DNA from: Arsenophonus endosymbiont of Aleurodicus floccissimus
Lineage (GTDB): Bacteria; Pseudomonadota; Gammaproteobacteria; Enterobacterales; Enterobacteriaceae
Direction of reading: 5' to 3'
Assembly (NCBI RefSeq): GCF_900343025.1
Contig: NZ_OUND01000003.1
Location: 124,001 to 188,000, forward strand
DNA length: 64,000 nucleotides
The notes beneath the pieces are model-generated. The model ran no database searches. It was given only the letters and a program-made list of their open reading frames with translations, and had not been told where the DNA came from. The translations under genes and the position numbers were made by a program. Positions 52,853 to 64,000 of this stretch are shown in pieces (positions within the stretch are counted from its first letter, which is position 1; every line of letters begins with the position of its first letter).

Positions 52853-53874
52853 CGGGTTTTCCCTAACATCAATTTCATTGAAATATGTTACCTTTTTTCG
52901 TTATAAGAATCAAATATTTAAGCTAATATGATATTTTTCATATCAATTTGAATTTTTATCTTGTATATAAAGTATATACTTGAACGGCAAATTATTTATT
53001 TAACTTTTCTATCAACCAAAAAACACATACTCATCCATAATCCAAGTCAATTTAAAGTATCCGGCTTAGCTTACAATCAGGCCTGCCACTAACTGCTATT
53101 CAATTATCATTTTCAATCTATTAGGCCAATTGGCTAATGGAAAGCTTAGCAGTAAATTATGTCAACATAGCTACATCAGCTTAGTGTGTTAGTTAAAAGT
53201 GATAAGACAATCAAGCCTAGTAATAAACGGATAAATTAGCTACAACTGGAGGATTATATTTAATCTAAGGGGAATTTTGAAAACTAACATAATTAACCCA
53301 AAAGCTTGATCAAAAAGAGATCAAATCATTAAAGTAGATTGAGTATTACTATTTTTTAGAAATCAATAAGCTAACTTTTATTTAATTAAACTAGATAAAA
53401 AATAAGTTCATTAACGGAGGTATTTTATTTTAAATTATATAGTACTGTTAATTAACGAATCAATTTTATAGATAAACAGTGATATATGTTGTGAAGGATC
53501 ATATCCAGCGATTTCTTTGTGCAATACTTATTAAAAATATCGTGCTATTAACAAAATTTATTAAATTAAAATAAATAAGTTGTATTTAATTTGATTAAAT
53601 AAAATAAATAATACATATAAGTTATAATAAAGATTAGTTATTAATCTTTATTATTTTTATTTTTGTGATAATAAGTTTAATAGGTAGGGTATTTCATAAT
53701 ATAAATAGAAAGTTTAAATAGCTAAAATCAATAATATGCATTTTAGCTATTAATTTATAACTAATTATATTAATTTTATTATGTTTTTATGCTCTACATA
53801 TACTACAGTGTAAAAATATGAAAGCGATAAAAGAGAATATCTTTTAGACTATTATAAAAAATAGGTTGTATAGT
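52853..53874. other. AT-rich stretch without recognisable genes
   Basis: About 1 kb, very rich in A and T, between the restriction locus and the hydrolase operon. No open frame of useful length or gene remnant is seen. The part 53040-53240 is less AT-rich and may be old coding sequence, but I cannot identify it. Confidence 0.6.
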
Positions 53875-54660
53875 TTATTTTTTATCCTTTAAGTAGTTTA
53901 ATGACTTTCTGATCTCTGTTTGCGTTGTTAAATTTATTTCATAACTGAGCATGTCTTCTGCTTTTTTCCAGGTGTTGGCAACAATTTGTCCTCTGGGATC
54001 GATAATTCGGCTGCCGCCAAATAGGTTTATATCACCTTCTTTACCCCATCGATTGACTGCTACCAAATGCGTTGTATTCTCTAAAGCACTACAAGGCGTG
54101 TTTATATACCAAAGATCTTTATCTTGTTGTGACCAAGCCGATGGCATAAATAAAATATCTGCTTTTTTAGTTTCCAAAATTCTGTCAACTTCAGGAAATC
54201 CTGCATCGTAACAAATTATTATTCCAATACGACAAATACTAATATCAAAAACTGGCAAGCTATCACCGGGTGTAAACCATAGTTTTTTATGATGAAATAG
54301 ATGCATTTTCCGATATACAGCTAACCAGTTTTTTCTATTTGGAATCCAAATACCGGCAGAATTATAAATTTTACCGGTTGTATCATTTCGTTCTATAAAA
54401 CTACAAATAATAACTAAATTAAGTTTGCTGGATAATTGGCTAAATAGCTTATCTGTCTGTTCATTTTGGGTTTCACTAAGTGAATAATATTTTTCTCCTA
54501 GTATTATTGATGGTGAATATCCAGTAGTCGTTAATTCAGGAAAACAGATAATTTGCGTATTGTTTTCCTTAGCCTTATAGCAATAATTTTCTAAACATCG
54601 TAAATTTTCATCTTTGTCATCTAAAATGGCGTCCGTCTGAGCTATTGTAACTTTGATCAT
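53875..54660 (-). CDS. Carbon-nitrogen hydrolase (nitrilase superfamily), intact
   Basis: 261 residues with the full nitrilase catalytic triad in context: Glu42 (CFPELTTTGY), Lys118 (VYRKMHLFHHK) and Cys150 (IIICYDAGFPE). These enzymes hydrolyse amides, ureido compounds or nitriles in the cytoplasm. Within the superfamily it looks like the amidase/ureidopropionase-type branches rather than true nitrilases, but the substrate cannot be set. It follows a dead NCS1 permease, overlapping its end by 44 bases, so it probably acts on the compound that permease imported (a pyrimidine, hydantoin or allantoin-like nitrogen source; inference). It is the only intact gene of the operon. Confidence 0.88.
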   Translation of the reverse strand: MIKVTIAQTDAILDDKDENLRCLENYCYKAKENNTQIICFPELTTTGYSPSIILGEKYYSLSETQNEQTDKLFSQLSSKLNLVIICSFIERNDTTGKIYNSAGIWIPNRKNWLAVYRKMHLFHHKKLWFTPGDSLPVFDISICRIGIIICYDAGFPEVDRILETKKADILFMPSAWSQQDKDLWYINTPCSALENTTHLVAVNRWGKEGDINLFGGSRIIDPRGQIVANTWKKAEDMLSYEINLTTQTEIRKSLNYLKDKK

Positions 54661-55957
54661 TTTTTATCTCTTTGGGTATTTTATTGAAAAAATTCTTTAA
54701 AATAGACAAGCAGAAATATATCACAGCAGAGATAAATATCGAGTTAACTAATGGAATACCCATAGTTATGGTCATCCCAGCGATAGAGCCTAAAGCCCAA
54801 GCAATGAGAGATGGGTAATTTATCCATGGTGTAGCAGCATTATTTGGCAACTTGCCATTTTTACGCGTTGAATCAAGCAAATCTCTATTAGTGCGAAGGA
54901 TATAGTAGTCAGTGAGCATAATCCCAGCTATTGGTGGAAAAATAACACCCGCTATTATCAAAAATCCAACAAAATTATCTAAGATACCTATAACGGTGAA
55001 GAAAGTTCCTATACTGCCAGCGATTAGCGTTAATGTAACATAATTGATTTTCTTGCCGATCATATACTCAATAATATTGCTCATGCTAAGCGAGACACTA
55101 TAAAGATTATATCATTTATTTTAACCACCGCTAAGATAGTACAACTGACGCCGATCTAGCCTGCATTTTGAATAAGGATATTAACCACATCATCGGTACC
55201 CATCGCTTTAGCGATCAATATAGAAACGCCATTAACAATAAATTCACCAACAATGATTGAAATTGTTAACATCCAAAAAACATCTTTTGAATTCTGACAA
55301 TATCGACTGATGTCAGGTGTTATTAGCATTACAACAATACACCCACCGGCGACCATTGTTGCCCCAGCGCTTAATGTCATCGTGTCCTGCTCTGCTGGAA
55401 TGATATTGATTAATTCTTTAATGTCGATAGTGGTTAATGAATTAAATGTCACCCAAATCATAACAGCAAAAAATAAAGATATCGCTATTTTGGCGGTTAA
55501 ACTTAATCCTTTAAATCCGTATGTAACTAATACGGTAATAAATATGCCTGAAATTGTGCCACACCAGCCGAAGTCAAGCTTGCCGCTTAATGCATATTCT
55601 AAAGCTTTGGCACAAACTCCATTTTGTACTCCGAACCAGCCGAGCGAGCTTATCGCAATAGCAAATCCGATCATGGCAGAGCTTATTCGTCCAAAGCCGC
55701 ACCATCTGGACAGAATACTGGTAGGTAGCCCCTCCCGACATTCTATAAGGCCCAATCATAGACCTACAAATTCAAGAATTAAGCTACCCAAAATTGTTGC
55801 TAACATTGCCTGCCAAAATGTCATTGCATGGCCTAATGTAGCACCCAGTATAAATTGCGATAGTGCAGTATTGGCGCCGATACGAATTAAAACAATAGAA
55901 AATAAATCAGAGCCTGCTGAAGGTGGAATCCTTTCAAGGGAGTGTTCTTTTATCCAT
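54617..55957 (-). pseudogene. NCS1-family nucleobase/allantoin permease (CodB-like), broken
   Basis: The N-terminal cytoplasmic part, EHSLERIPPSAGSDLFSIVL, is typical of NCS1 carriers. A TGA follows LEFVGL. Next come GLIECREGLPTSILSRWCGF and GWFGVQNGVCAKALEYALSG, then membrane helices down to TPDISRYCQNSKDVFWMLTI. A stop near 55156 and a frameshift near 55100 separate the last helices (FTVIGILDNFVGFLIIAGVI, TDYYILRTNRDLL). About 440 codons, normal for the family. A frameshift also lies at the very start. NCS1 proteins import cytosine, purines, hydantoins or allantoin with H+ or Na+. Confidence 0.85.
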
Positions 55958-55978
55958 GTTTATATTTCTCTATATTAT

Positions 55979-56695
55979 TTAGTTAAATAAATAGCTGCGC
56001 GGTCTGAGAAATCGCATCGGTATTTTATTATGAATATTTTTATGAATATAATATTCTATAAATTGTTCCCGAAAGCTAATCTCCAATTTTTGGTAGATAG
56101 ATTGTAATTTATTATTAACGGTATGATGACTAACACAAAGCATTTTAGAAATTTATTTTGGGTTAAATGAATGTGCTACCAGAAACATTATTTCTAATTC
56201 TTTTTTGGTAAATTTTGTTTCAATCAGGCAATCTAATGTTCCGTGAATTTTACCAAAATTTTTAAATTTCCTAAAAGGCAGCAGTTCCATCTTTCTTGAA
56301 TGAAACATAACGCCAACACATTCTCTGTCGACAATAAACGGAAATTTTTCACAAATGTAAGGTTGTAATAGCGAATCCTCACCATAAGGATAAATATCAA
56401 TCGAAATGATATTTCTTTTTTGTTTCAATGTTTCAAAATCATGTGCTTGAAAGTTTTCTGAGAATTCAGCTGTGGGATGAGGTATTTCGCTATCATTTTT
56501 GCCGTATAAGTTAAAATTTGTAGATAAATTAAATAACCTGTAGTTTTGTGGATTGCTATAAAAATGAATAGATTGGTCGCCGTCAAATATTTTTATTCTC
56601 CATGGATAGCTATTGTTTTCAAACATAGCAATAAGCTGCGGTGATATTTTTACATCCATTATTTCCTCCCGCCGATAGAACTCAATAATACTCAT
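55979..56695 (-). pseudogene. LuxR-type regulator cut by TAA in its DNA-binding domain
   Basis: 180 codons are open from the N terminus (a better start may be the Met of MDVKISPQLIAMFENN, behind a GGGAGGAAAT site). The N-terminal half looks PAS-like (NSYPWRIKIFDGDQSIHFYS). The GerE helix-turn-helix begins FTKKELEIMFLVAHSFNPK, then TAA, then ISKMLCVSHHTVNNKLQSIY in frame to a TAA at 55979-55981. So one nonsense change removes the DNA-recognition helix. It lies just upstream of the permease gene on the same strand and presumably controlled that operon. Confidence 0.85.
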
Positions 56696-57668
56696 GAATT
56701 ACCTATAAACAATCTGTTTATTCCTTATAGAATAGCGTCTTAATATAAATAAATTCTGGACATAATGGAAATTTTTTTAGCAAATTATTTGTCTGTTATT
56801 TCAATAGTATTATGTAACAAATTGTTTTTATTAGTTTATTTTTTGTTAAGTCGGATAATTTAATATCAGACAGATTAATGAATATATCTGAACTATTAAA
56901 AGAATATATTGGCCAATTATTAGCGGAATAAATACCTATATAATCAGCAAAATGAATAAAAAAATAATGCTTCAGTTCACTAATAGAACACCAATAAAAA
57001 GTCACTATCTACTGCTTATAGCAAGAATAAATTGCTGCAAAATTTAGTTGTTTATTTGCAATGACAATGAAAATAAAATATTAACTAGAAACTTATAAAA
57101 CCAATATTGAAAAAAATATTCATTACAGGTGTGCTGCGAAATAATATTCTTTGAATGGCTAATTAATAAAATAATGACTAAGAGAGTAAATTAAATATGT
57201 CATTATTGGTGAAGAAGTTAGGGGCTGGTTATTTTTTCGTATTACATAAAATTGAATAAAAACCAGTCAATATAATATGGCAAAATTAATTTGGCAGTAA
57301 ATACGAATATTGAGCACAAAAAATAGCGTGCTAAAAAATCATTATATGGTATGTAACTAAGCTGTGTTTAGGGGCTGGTTTTTTGTCATAATTTTGAGTT
57401 GGGTCTGTTTCATGGGACATTAGACCGTAAAAAATTTACAGAAATATTTATTATTTTTTTAATCTTAATATTTTAGTTAAGTAAGAATGATATTAAATAA
57501 GACTGCGCCATTTATTTTTACTCTGCTAGAGGTAAAGTAACTAGTAAAACAGATCAATTTTTCGCATTATATTTCAGCAAAAATAATTAGTAATGACTGT
57601 GATTGATATGATCAGTAATGAAAGCATTATTTTTTGCCAAGTGGGTAATCAATAATACCCACCACTCA
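56696..57668. other. AT-rich stretch with possible regulator fragment
   Basis: About 1 kb without a clear gene. A 69-codon minus-strand frame (57005-56796) contains HFADYIGIYSANNWPIYSFN, faintly PAS-like and possibly the remnant of a paralogue of the neighbouring LuxR-type gene; this is weak. The word AGGGGCTGGTT occurs twice (near 57220 and 57370) in T-rich context, about 147 bases apart. Confidence 0.35.
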
Positions 57669-57695
57669 AAAACGGTGAGCTTAGCTCACCGTTTT
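57669..57695. terminator. Strong hairpin after the serralysin gene
   Basis: AAAACGGTGAGC and GCTCACCGTTTT pair perfectly (12 bp) around TTA. A-tracts and T-tracts flank both sides, so it can terminate on either strand. It is 5 bases past the serralysin stop. Confidence 0.92.
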
Positions 57696-57699
57696 ACTA

Positions 57700-59646
<1,947 letters not shown>

Positions 59647-60152
59647 AATTTTCACTTTCTCCAATTTACAAATTAAAAAATTATTAATTTTGATTGCTCC
59701 CTTTTGTACTCGCTAGGTTTTTTAATTTTATGGTTATTTACTATTGATAAGTTGTTATCTGGCACCTTTTTGCTTTCAGTTTATTGATGTTTAAATGTTT
59801 AATAATTGTTATTTAAATGCGGTATTATGACCTTGTTTATGATCAACTTATTCACCGATTCATTAGCAAATAAAAACTTATCATTAAATTTTTTTGGTTT
59901 TTAGATTAAAAAAATATCTTTTTTACCCTTTTGAGTAACAAAAAACCTTACTGGTCATACCTAATTTAAATTTACTAATCAATCAGTTACGAATGAAATA
60001 TTCACTTATATAGTGTTGATTTATTTATGTCAGGCTAGCTGATTGATTAAATTGAATAAAAATGACGCATCAAATGACTAATAATTTGATTTTGTCATGG
60101 ATAATAATCTGTAATATTGTTGTAATAAAAAATTATTTAGTCGGAAAAAGAA
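59647..60152. other. AT-rich spacer between serralysin and the purine cluster
   Basis: About 500 bases of A/T-rich sequence. It presumably holds the promoter of the serralysin gene on the left part. No gene or remnant is recognisable. Confidence 0.5.
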
Positions 60153-61498
60153 CTAAATCGTTAAGCCGTCATAATAGAAAATGACTAACAGTAGTGTTAG
60201 GAGCAGTGTGCTGGCATTAAGACGATGCCATTCTTTGGCAAAAATACGGCCGATAACTAGGGTAACAAAACCAAACATTAGGCCGGTTACGATATTACAA
60301 ATGAAAACAATAAAAACAGCGCACACCAGGCCAGACATGGTGTCAACAAAATCATTGAAATTTAGTTTTGAGGCATTCTGTAACATTAGTAAGCGAATGT
60401 ACATTAACGCTGGCGCAGTGGGGAATTAACAGTGATAGCGGTGCTAAAATAACATCAATAAGAAAAGAGTGCCTACCATTACGGCGGTTAAGCCGATTTT
60501 GCCACCTGCTGTTGATTCCAGGTATACTGCAGCAGGTGATGCGCCCATTAAGACAGCAAAAATATAGCTTACTGAGTCTATGGTAAATGCTTTGCCGCCA
60601 TCGATAAGTTTATCCTCTTTATCTAGTAAATTGGCCTGACCAGCTACTGCGGCATAGGGTGCCGGTCGCATCAAATATGGCGGTGATAATTAGTGCTAAC
60701 GCATAGAGTAACATTTGTAGTTGTAAGGCGGCGCTAATGTTCAAGCTAAAAGTTAGTGATTGGCCACTATCATCAGTTAGTTTTGGCAAGGCGAATAAGA
60801 CTTAAAATTGTATATTGGGATCAAATATCAGCCCCACAATAGAGATAGCGATGATCACCAATAAAATACTGCCAGGTACGGTGTTTTTCTAGACCAAAAA
60901 TAATAGCCAGACCCAATAGTAACATAATGGCTGGGAATGAGGTAAAGTAGCCAAGGGCAACCGGTAATCCGGCTAGTGGGTTTTTGGTGATTAAACCAAC
61001 ACCATTAGCCGCAATCAGCAGAATAAAGAGTCCGATACCGATACCAGTGCCATAGGTAATACTTTGTGGTAAATGGCGTAATATCCAGGTACGGATGCCG
61101 GCAATTGAAATAATGGCAAGAATAATACCCATTAAGAAAACAATACCCAGTACAATTGGGATACTAATTTGTTGTCCTAATACCAGACTGAAAGCGGTAA
61201 AGGCGCACATTGAAGTGGTGCAGCCTATTGTCATCGGTAAGTTTGCCCATAACCCCATCAATAATGAACCAAGGCCAGCAACTAAACATACCACCGTGAA
61301 AGTAGTGTTTGGCGGAAAACCCGCCTGGCTCAACATGTTTGGAATAACGACCACAGAATAAACTATGGCTAGGAATGTGGTGATGCCTGCTAAAATTTCT
61401 TGTTGAACATTGCTGTTACGTTCAGTAATTTTGAAAAATGTTTAGAGGGCTGTTGCCGTCTGTGTTTCGGTTGGCACCTCCGGTAAATTAGCAGACAT
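60153..61498 (-). pseudogene. ghxQ: ghxQ (ygfQ)-type guanine/hypoxanthine permease, broken
   Basis: ATG 61498 opens MSANLPEVPTETQTATAL, then a TAA-type break, then [20 protein letters not shown]. The NCS2-family AzgA-like core follows: [60 protein letters not shown] and, at the end, VCAVFIVFICNIVTGLMFGF. It matches E. coli YgfQ throughout. Frameshifts near 60880, 60670 and 60440 break it. It would import hypoxanthine or guanine. In E. coli ygfQ sits in the same purine-catabolism cluster as xdhD, ssnA and ygfK, which follow here. Confidence 0.9.
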
Positions 61499-61519
61499 AG
61501 TGCTGACCTCTTAGCGTGA

Positions 61520-61696
61520 TTATGTGAAAGACGATGTGTTTGCAAGTGAATCATTCAAATTGTCGACTAGTGGTTTTAGGCGGGTTTTAATAAGCCGGTT
61601 GGCAACATGATAAAATAGGCTGAAGATAGGAATTATTATTAATCTGAGCGTATAATGGGTGAGCGTAGTTGAGTCATTTTGGTTATTTTTATCCAT
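61520..61696 (-). CDS. Possible 58-residue membrane peptide, unknown
   Basis: Minus-strand frame MDKNNQNDSTTLTHYTLRLI with a hydrophobic core (LIIIPIFSLFYHV), ending SLANTSSFT. It is between ghxQ and the xdhD remnant, where other purine genes lie in E. coli. No ribosome site is obvious and I recognise no family. It may be chance or a fragment. The rest of the 61499-61905 spacer shows nothing else. Confidence 0.25.
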   Translation of the reverse strand: MDKNNQNDSTTLTHYTLRLIIIPIFSLFYHVANRLIKTRLKPLVDNLNDSLANTSSFT

Positions 61697-61879
61697 AGTA
61701 TCCGACCTATTTTTTTATAATGACAATTAGAGCTGTCGGTAATTTTATTTTGCTGGCGGATGACCAAAAAATCGTCAATATTCGCCTTCTGCTGTTATTT
61801 GTCGGCTAAAAAATTGCTTATTTAAGTCTGTTAAGTGAAGCGGATTAAAATAGTTAATTGATGGTTGCAGCCTGAGTAG

Positions 61880-61899
61880 GAGGCTGCTAACGCAGCCTC
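61880..61899. terminator. GC-rich hairpin after xdhD
   Basis: GAGGCTGC and GCAGCCTC pair perfectly around TAAC, just beyond the xdhD stop. There is no T-run on the minus strand, so Rho-independent termination is uncertain. Confidence 0.5.
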
Positions 61900-61905
61900 A
61901 ATTAA

Positions 61906-63291
61906 TTACAGTTTTCCAAAGGCAGTTAATATTTTCTCTGGCGTAAAAGGCCAATCTCGCAACCAAATATTACAAGCATCATGGATAGCAGAGGCAATAG
62001 TTGGTGCGGCACCATTAACGCTAATTTCAGAGATAGATTTGGCACCAAACGGCCCAACCGGGTCGTCACTGGGAACCAGGAAAGCACCAAAGTCAGCCGG
62101 AATATCGCCGATCTTGGGTGCTCTCCATAGCTACGCAGATCACGCGTTAAGGGATTGCCTTGGCTATCATATTGGATCTCTTCGGTTAGGCTGTGGCTGA
62201 TGGCGCGTAGTGTAGTACCATAAATTTGACCAAGAGCTAAATCTGGGTTAATCGGGATACCACAATCAAGTAGAGCGTAAAATTTATTGAGCCGAATTTA
62301 GCCAGTTCGTAGATTAACCGCGACTTCAGCAAAATTGGCACCAAATGAAAAGGCAAAATCATTGGTGACGTAGCTGGCGGTGGCTACAAGTACACCGAAT
62401 CTGGTGCCGGTTCCGCTTGATGGGCAATTTCGGCATAACTGATTTGACCCTGTTTTCCACAGACGATGCCAGGGTGTGCCAACGAAACATCTTCTTTGGG
62501 CTTGTTGAGTATTTGCCGCGCCATGAAAAAGTATTTTTTGGCGTAAGTTTTCCGCCGCTTTTTTGGCGGCATTACCCGAGAAGCAGGTGCCGGATGAGGC
62601 ATATGCCCCTTTATCAAACAGGGCATGGTCGGTGTCGCCAGAAATGACATGGATTTCATTTAACGGGCAGCATAATACTTCGGTGCGCAGTTTTCCCAAT
62701 ACGGTATCTAAACCGGTACCAATATAGGCGCTCCCAGAATGAACAATAAAGGTGCCATCAGATTCTAGCTTGATCATGCAGTTTACCTGATCAATTTCTG
62801 GAATACCCGATTTTTGCATAATAATGGCAACCCCTTTACTGATTTGCCAGTCGCCTGAAGCCGGTTTTGGTCCCTGCAGTCAATCAATTGGCGTCCTTTA
62901 CGCCAGGATCGGTGTTAAGGCGCAACTGGCGGCGGGGTGGGGGCGCTGGTAGGCATTTTCCTTTCACTGATAGCGCCAAGGATCCTTAACTCTTGGCCTT
63001 CTTGAACCCGATTACGCTCAATCAGATCCAGCTGATCAACACCTAATTTTCCGCTAATTCAGCCATGGCCATCGTTAGCGCAAAATTACCTTTAGGCGCA
63101 CCATAGCCTTGATAGGCACCGGCTGGACAGATGTTACTGTAATAAGTGGTGACTTGAAAATTAACATTATCGTAGGGGTAGAGAGGCAGTGCCAGCGCTG
63201 GGCCATTACTGGGAACGGTTAGCACATGATTGCCATAAAGACTGGTATTGGCTCGGAAATTCATGTCGATCGCCGTCAGTTTTCCATCATA
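61906..63291 (-). pseudogene. xdhD: xdhD molybdenum hydroxylase, 3' half only, broken
   Basis: From about 63291 the frame reads YDGKLTAIDMNFRANTSLYG, then LTVPSNGPALALPLYPYDNV, AGAYQGYGAPKGNFALTMAM, MQKSGIPEIDQVNCMIKLES, DHALFDKGAYASSGTCFSGN and the end DWPFTPEKILTAFGKL. This is the C-terminal half of E. coli XdhD (956 residues), the Mo-cofactor domain of a probable hypoxanthine oxidase. The first about 470 codons are absent: the segment is joined directly to the start of ssnA. Stops and frameshifts near 63040, 62900, 62560, 62300 and 62130 also interrupt what is left. Confidence 0.9.
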
Positions 63292-63419
63292 GTTGGAAAA
63301 CGGGCGGTCAAATTTGGACCGATAGCCAAGATCTCTGTATCCTGGATAGCGATATCGATATTTTCTCTCACCCGGGCAGGCTCAAATTCTACTACTGTGG
63401 CATTTTTTAAAATTAGCAT
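63292..63419 (-). pseudogene. ssnA: ssnA aminohydrolase, 5' fragment only
   Basis: ATG 63419, two bases after the ygfK stop, reads MLILKNATVVEFEPARVREN, then IDIAIQDTEILAIGPNLTAR, matching the first about 43 residues of E. coli SsnA (a chlorohydrolase/aminohydrolase-like protein, 442 residues). The match then ends and xdhD sequence begins. Everything between, namely the rest of ssnA, ygfM and the first half of xdhD by E. coli order, is gone. Confidence 0.85.
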
Positions 63420-63421
63420 AA

Positions 63422-64000
63422 TCAGGTATCCATACGGGTTAATAGATATTGATGGTGTTTGTGCACGTGGCTAATGATTTGGCACAGGTTATGCAGCTCT
63501 GGTGGTATTTTTTGAAATTGACTGTCGTTATTGATGCGTAATAGCCAGGTTCGGCTATTGAGTCGGACAGAGATCCGATCACCTTCGGCCCAAAAACCAG
63601 GGTTAGTACTGTTAATGAAGTCCTCTTCCAGGTTAAAGATAGTTACTTTATCTCGATAGGGTTTGCCTTGCCATTGACAGAATTGCGAATAATTGCCACA
63701 TTCATTGCACATGGCATCTAAATGCAGTGTTTGGTAGCGATTTTGAAAACCAGGGATGGCAATCGAGACATTGGCGCGATTTGGGCAGACATCAACACAT
63801 TTACACAAATGTAATTACATTCCAGACAGCGATCGGCTTCCTGTTCAAGGAAAGCCTCACTGTGCTGTTTGTCAACGAACTTGACGGTAATTTGATCTTT
63901 ACGTTGATAAAGATGCTGAGGATCAACGTTACTCCAGTATTTATTACCATGATAGCTATAAATATTTTCCCGCCGCAAAATGGTATCGACAGCGCGACGT
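63422..64000 (-). pseudogene. ygfK: ygfK selenate-reductase-like iron-sulfur protein, C-terminal part, frameshifted, runs off the right edge
   Basis: The piece from the right edge contains QRKDQITVKFVDKQHSEAFL and ADRCLECNYICV, then a one-base frameshift near 63810. The ferredoxin-like domain continues as CVDVCPNRANVSIAIPGFQN and the end INNDSQFQKIPPELHNLCQI-ISHVHKHHQYLL. This is the C terminus of E. coli YgfK. In the second cluster the expected NECGNCAQFCPW is NECGNYSQFCQW, so one Fe-S ligand Cys is lost. A single A may be missing from an A-run, but the Cys loss argues for true decay. YgfK is thought to work with XdhD and YgfM in purine or selenium-dependent metabolism. Confidence 0.85.

Noticed and set aside
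53040-53240. Possible gene remnant in the 1-kb AT-rich gap
   Set aside because: No frame gives a recognisable protein on either strand.
52853-53874. Toxin-antitoxin or other defence genes next to the restriction locus
   Set aside because: No open frame or motif supports any such gene in this gap.
55310-55990. A 226-codon plus-strand frame opposite the NCS1 permease
   Set aside because: Antisense shadow; the minus strand gives a clear permease.
57220-57385. Pair of AGGGGCTGGTT words as ends of a mobile element
   Set aside because: Only about 11 bases match, in direct orientation, with no coding remnant or target duplication between them.

Overview
The window looks like a piece of an AT-rich gammaproteobacterial chromosome of the Enterobacterales, most like an insect-associated Arsenophonus-type symbiont of the Morganellaceae. 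The genus is inferred from base composition, gene content and heavy pseudogenisation, not from a search. The housekeeping genes keep the E. coli order (nrdG-nrdD, ridA-pyrI-pyrB, rraB, valS-holC-pepA, lptF-lptG, leuX). Core genes (valS, holC, pepA, lptF, lptG, rraB) are open. Most accessory genes carry several stops or frameshifts but still read clearly as their families, so the decay is young.

Layout. 1-1.9 kb: end of the broken BtsS/BtsR pyruvate-sensing pair. 2.2-5.4 kb: a dead HlyD plus two ABC-2 permeases exporter. 5.5-9.9 kb: the yhb cluster, with ubiV and ubiU dead, ubiT intact, yhbS frameshifted, yhbQ and yhbP open, and a broken DUF1471 gene. 9.9-12.4 kb: dead anaerobic ribonucleotide reductase (nrdG, nrdD). 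12.8-14.9 kb: ridA without an ATG, dead pyrI and pyrB, but a preserved pyrL attenuator. 15.3-23.4 kb: intact core block, including an rraB with an internal duplication. 23.7-24.8 kb: dead ampH.

25.1-46.0 kb: a whole SPI-1 (Inv/Spa/Prg)-type type III secretion locus next to leuX. On the minus strand it reads invF-invG-invE-invA-invB-invC-spaM-spaN-spaO-spaP-spaQ-spaR-spaS-sicA-sipB-sipC-sipD. Divergently on the plus strand it reads prgH-prgI-prgJ-prgK-orgA-orgB. Nearly every gene is broken, so it cannot build a working injectisome. The needle gene prgI and the ruler gene spaN are the clearest intact ones. A 16-copy 9-bp repeat sits inside prgH.

46.6-52.9 kb: a decayed type I restriction-modification locus (hsdR-hsdM-hsdS). 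53.9-56.7 kb: an intact nitrilase-family hydrolase behind a dead NCS1 permease and a truncated LuxR-type regulator. 57.7-59.6 kb: a broken serralysin metalloprotease with an unusual low-complexity, Cys-containing insert and a poly-G tract. 60.2-64 kb: a dead purine cluster (ghxQ, an ssnA/xdhD deletion remnant, the ygfK 3' end).

Together the losses hit anaerobic life (NrdDG, UbiUV), de novo pyrimidine synthesis, purine salvage and oxidation, drug export, DNA restriction and the type III and protease virulence factors. This is what is expected of a bacterium recently confined to a host. I did not find a clearly new system. The best leads are the serralysin insert, the RraB duplication, the prgH repeat and the 23-bp perfect palindrome beside ridA.
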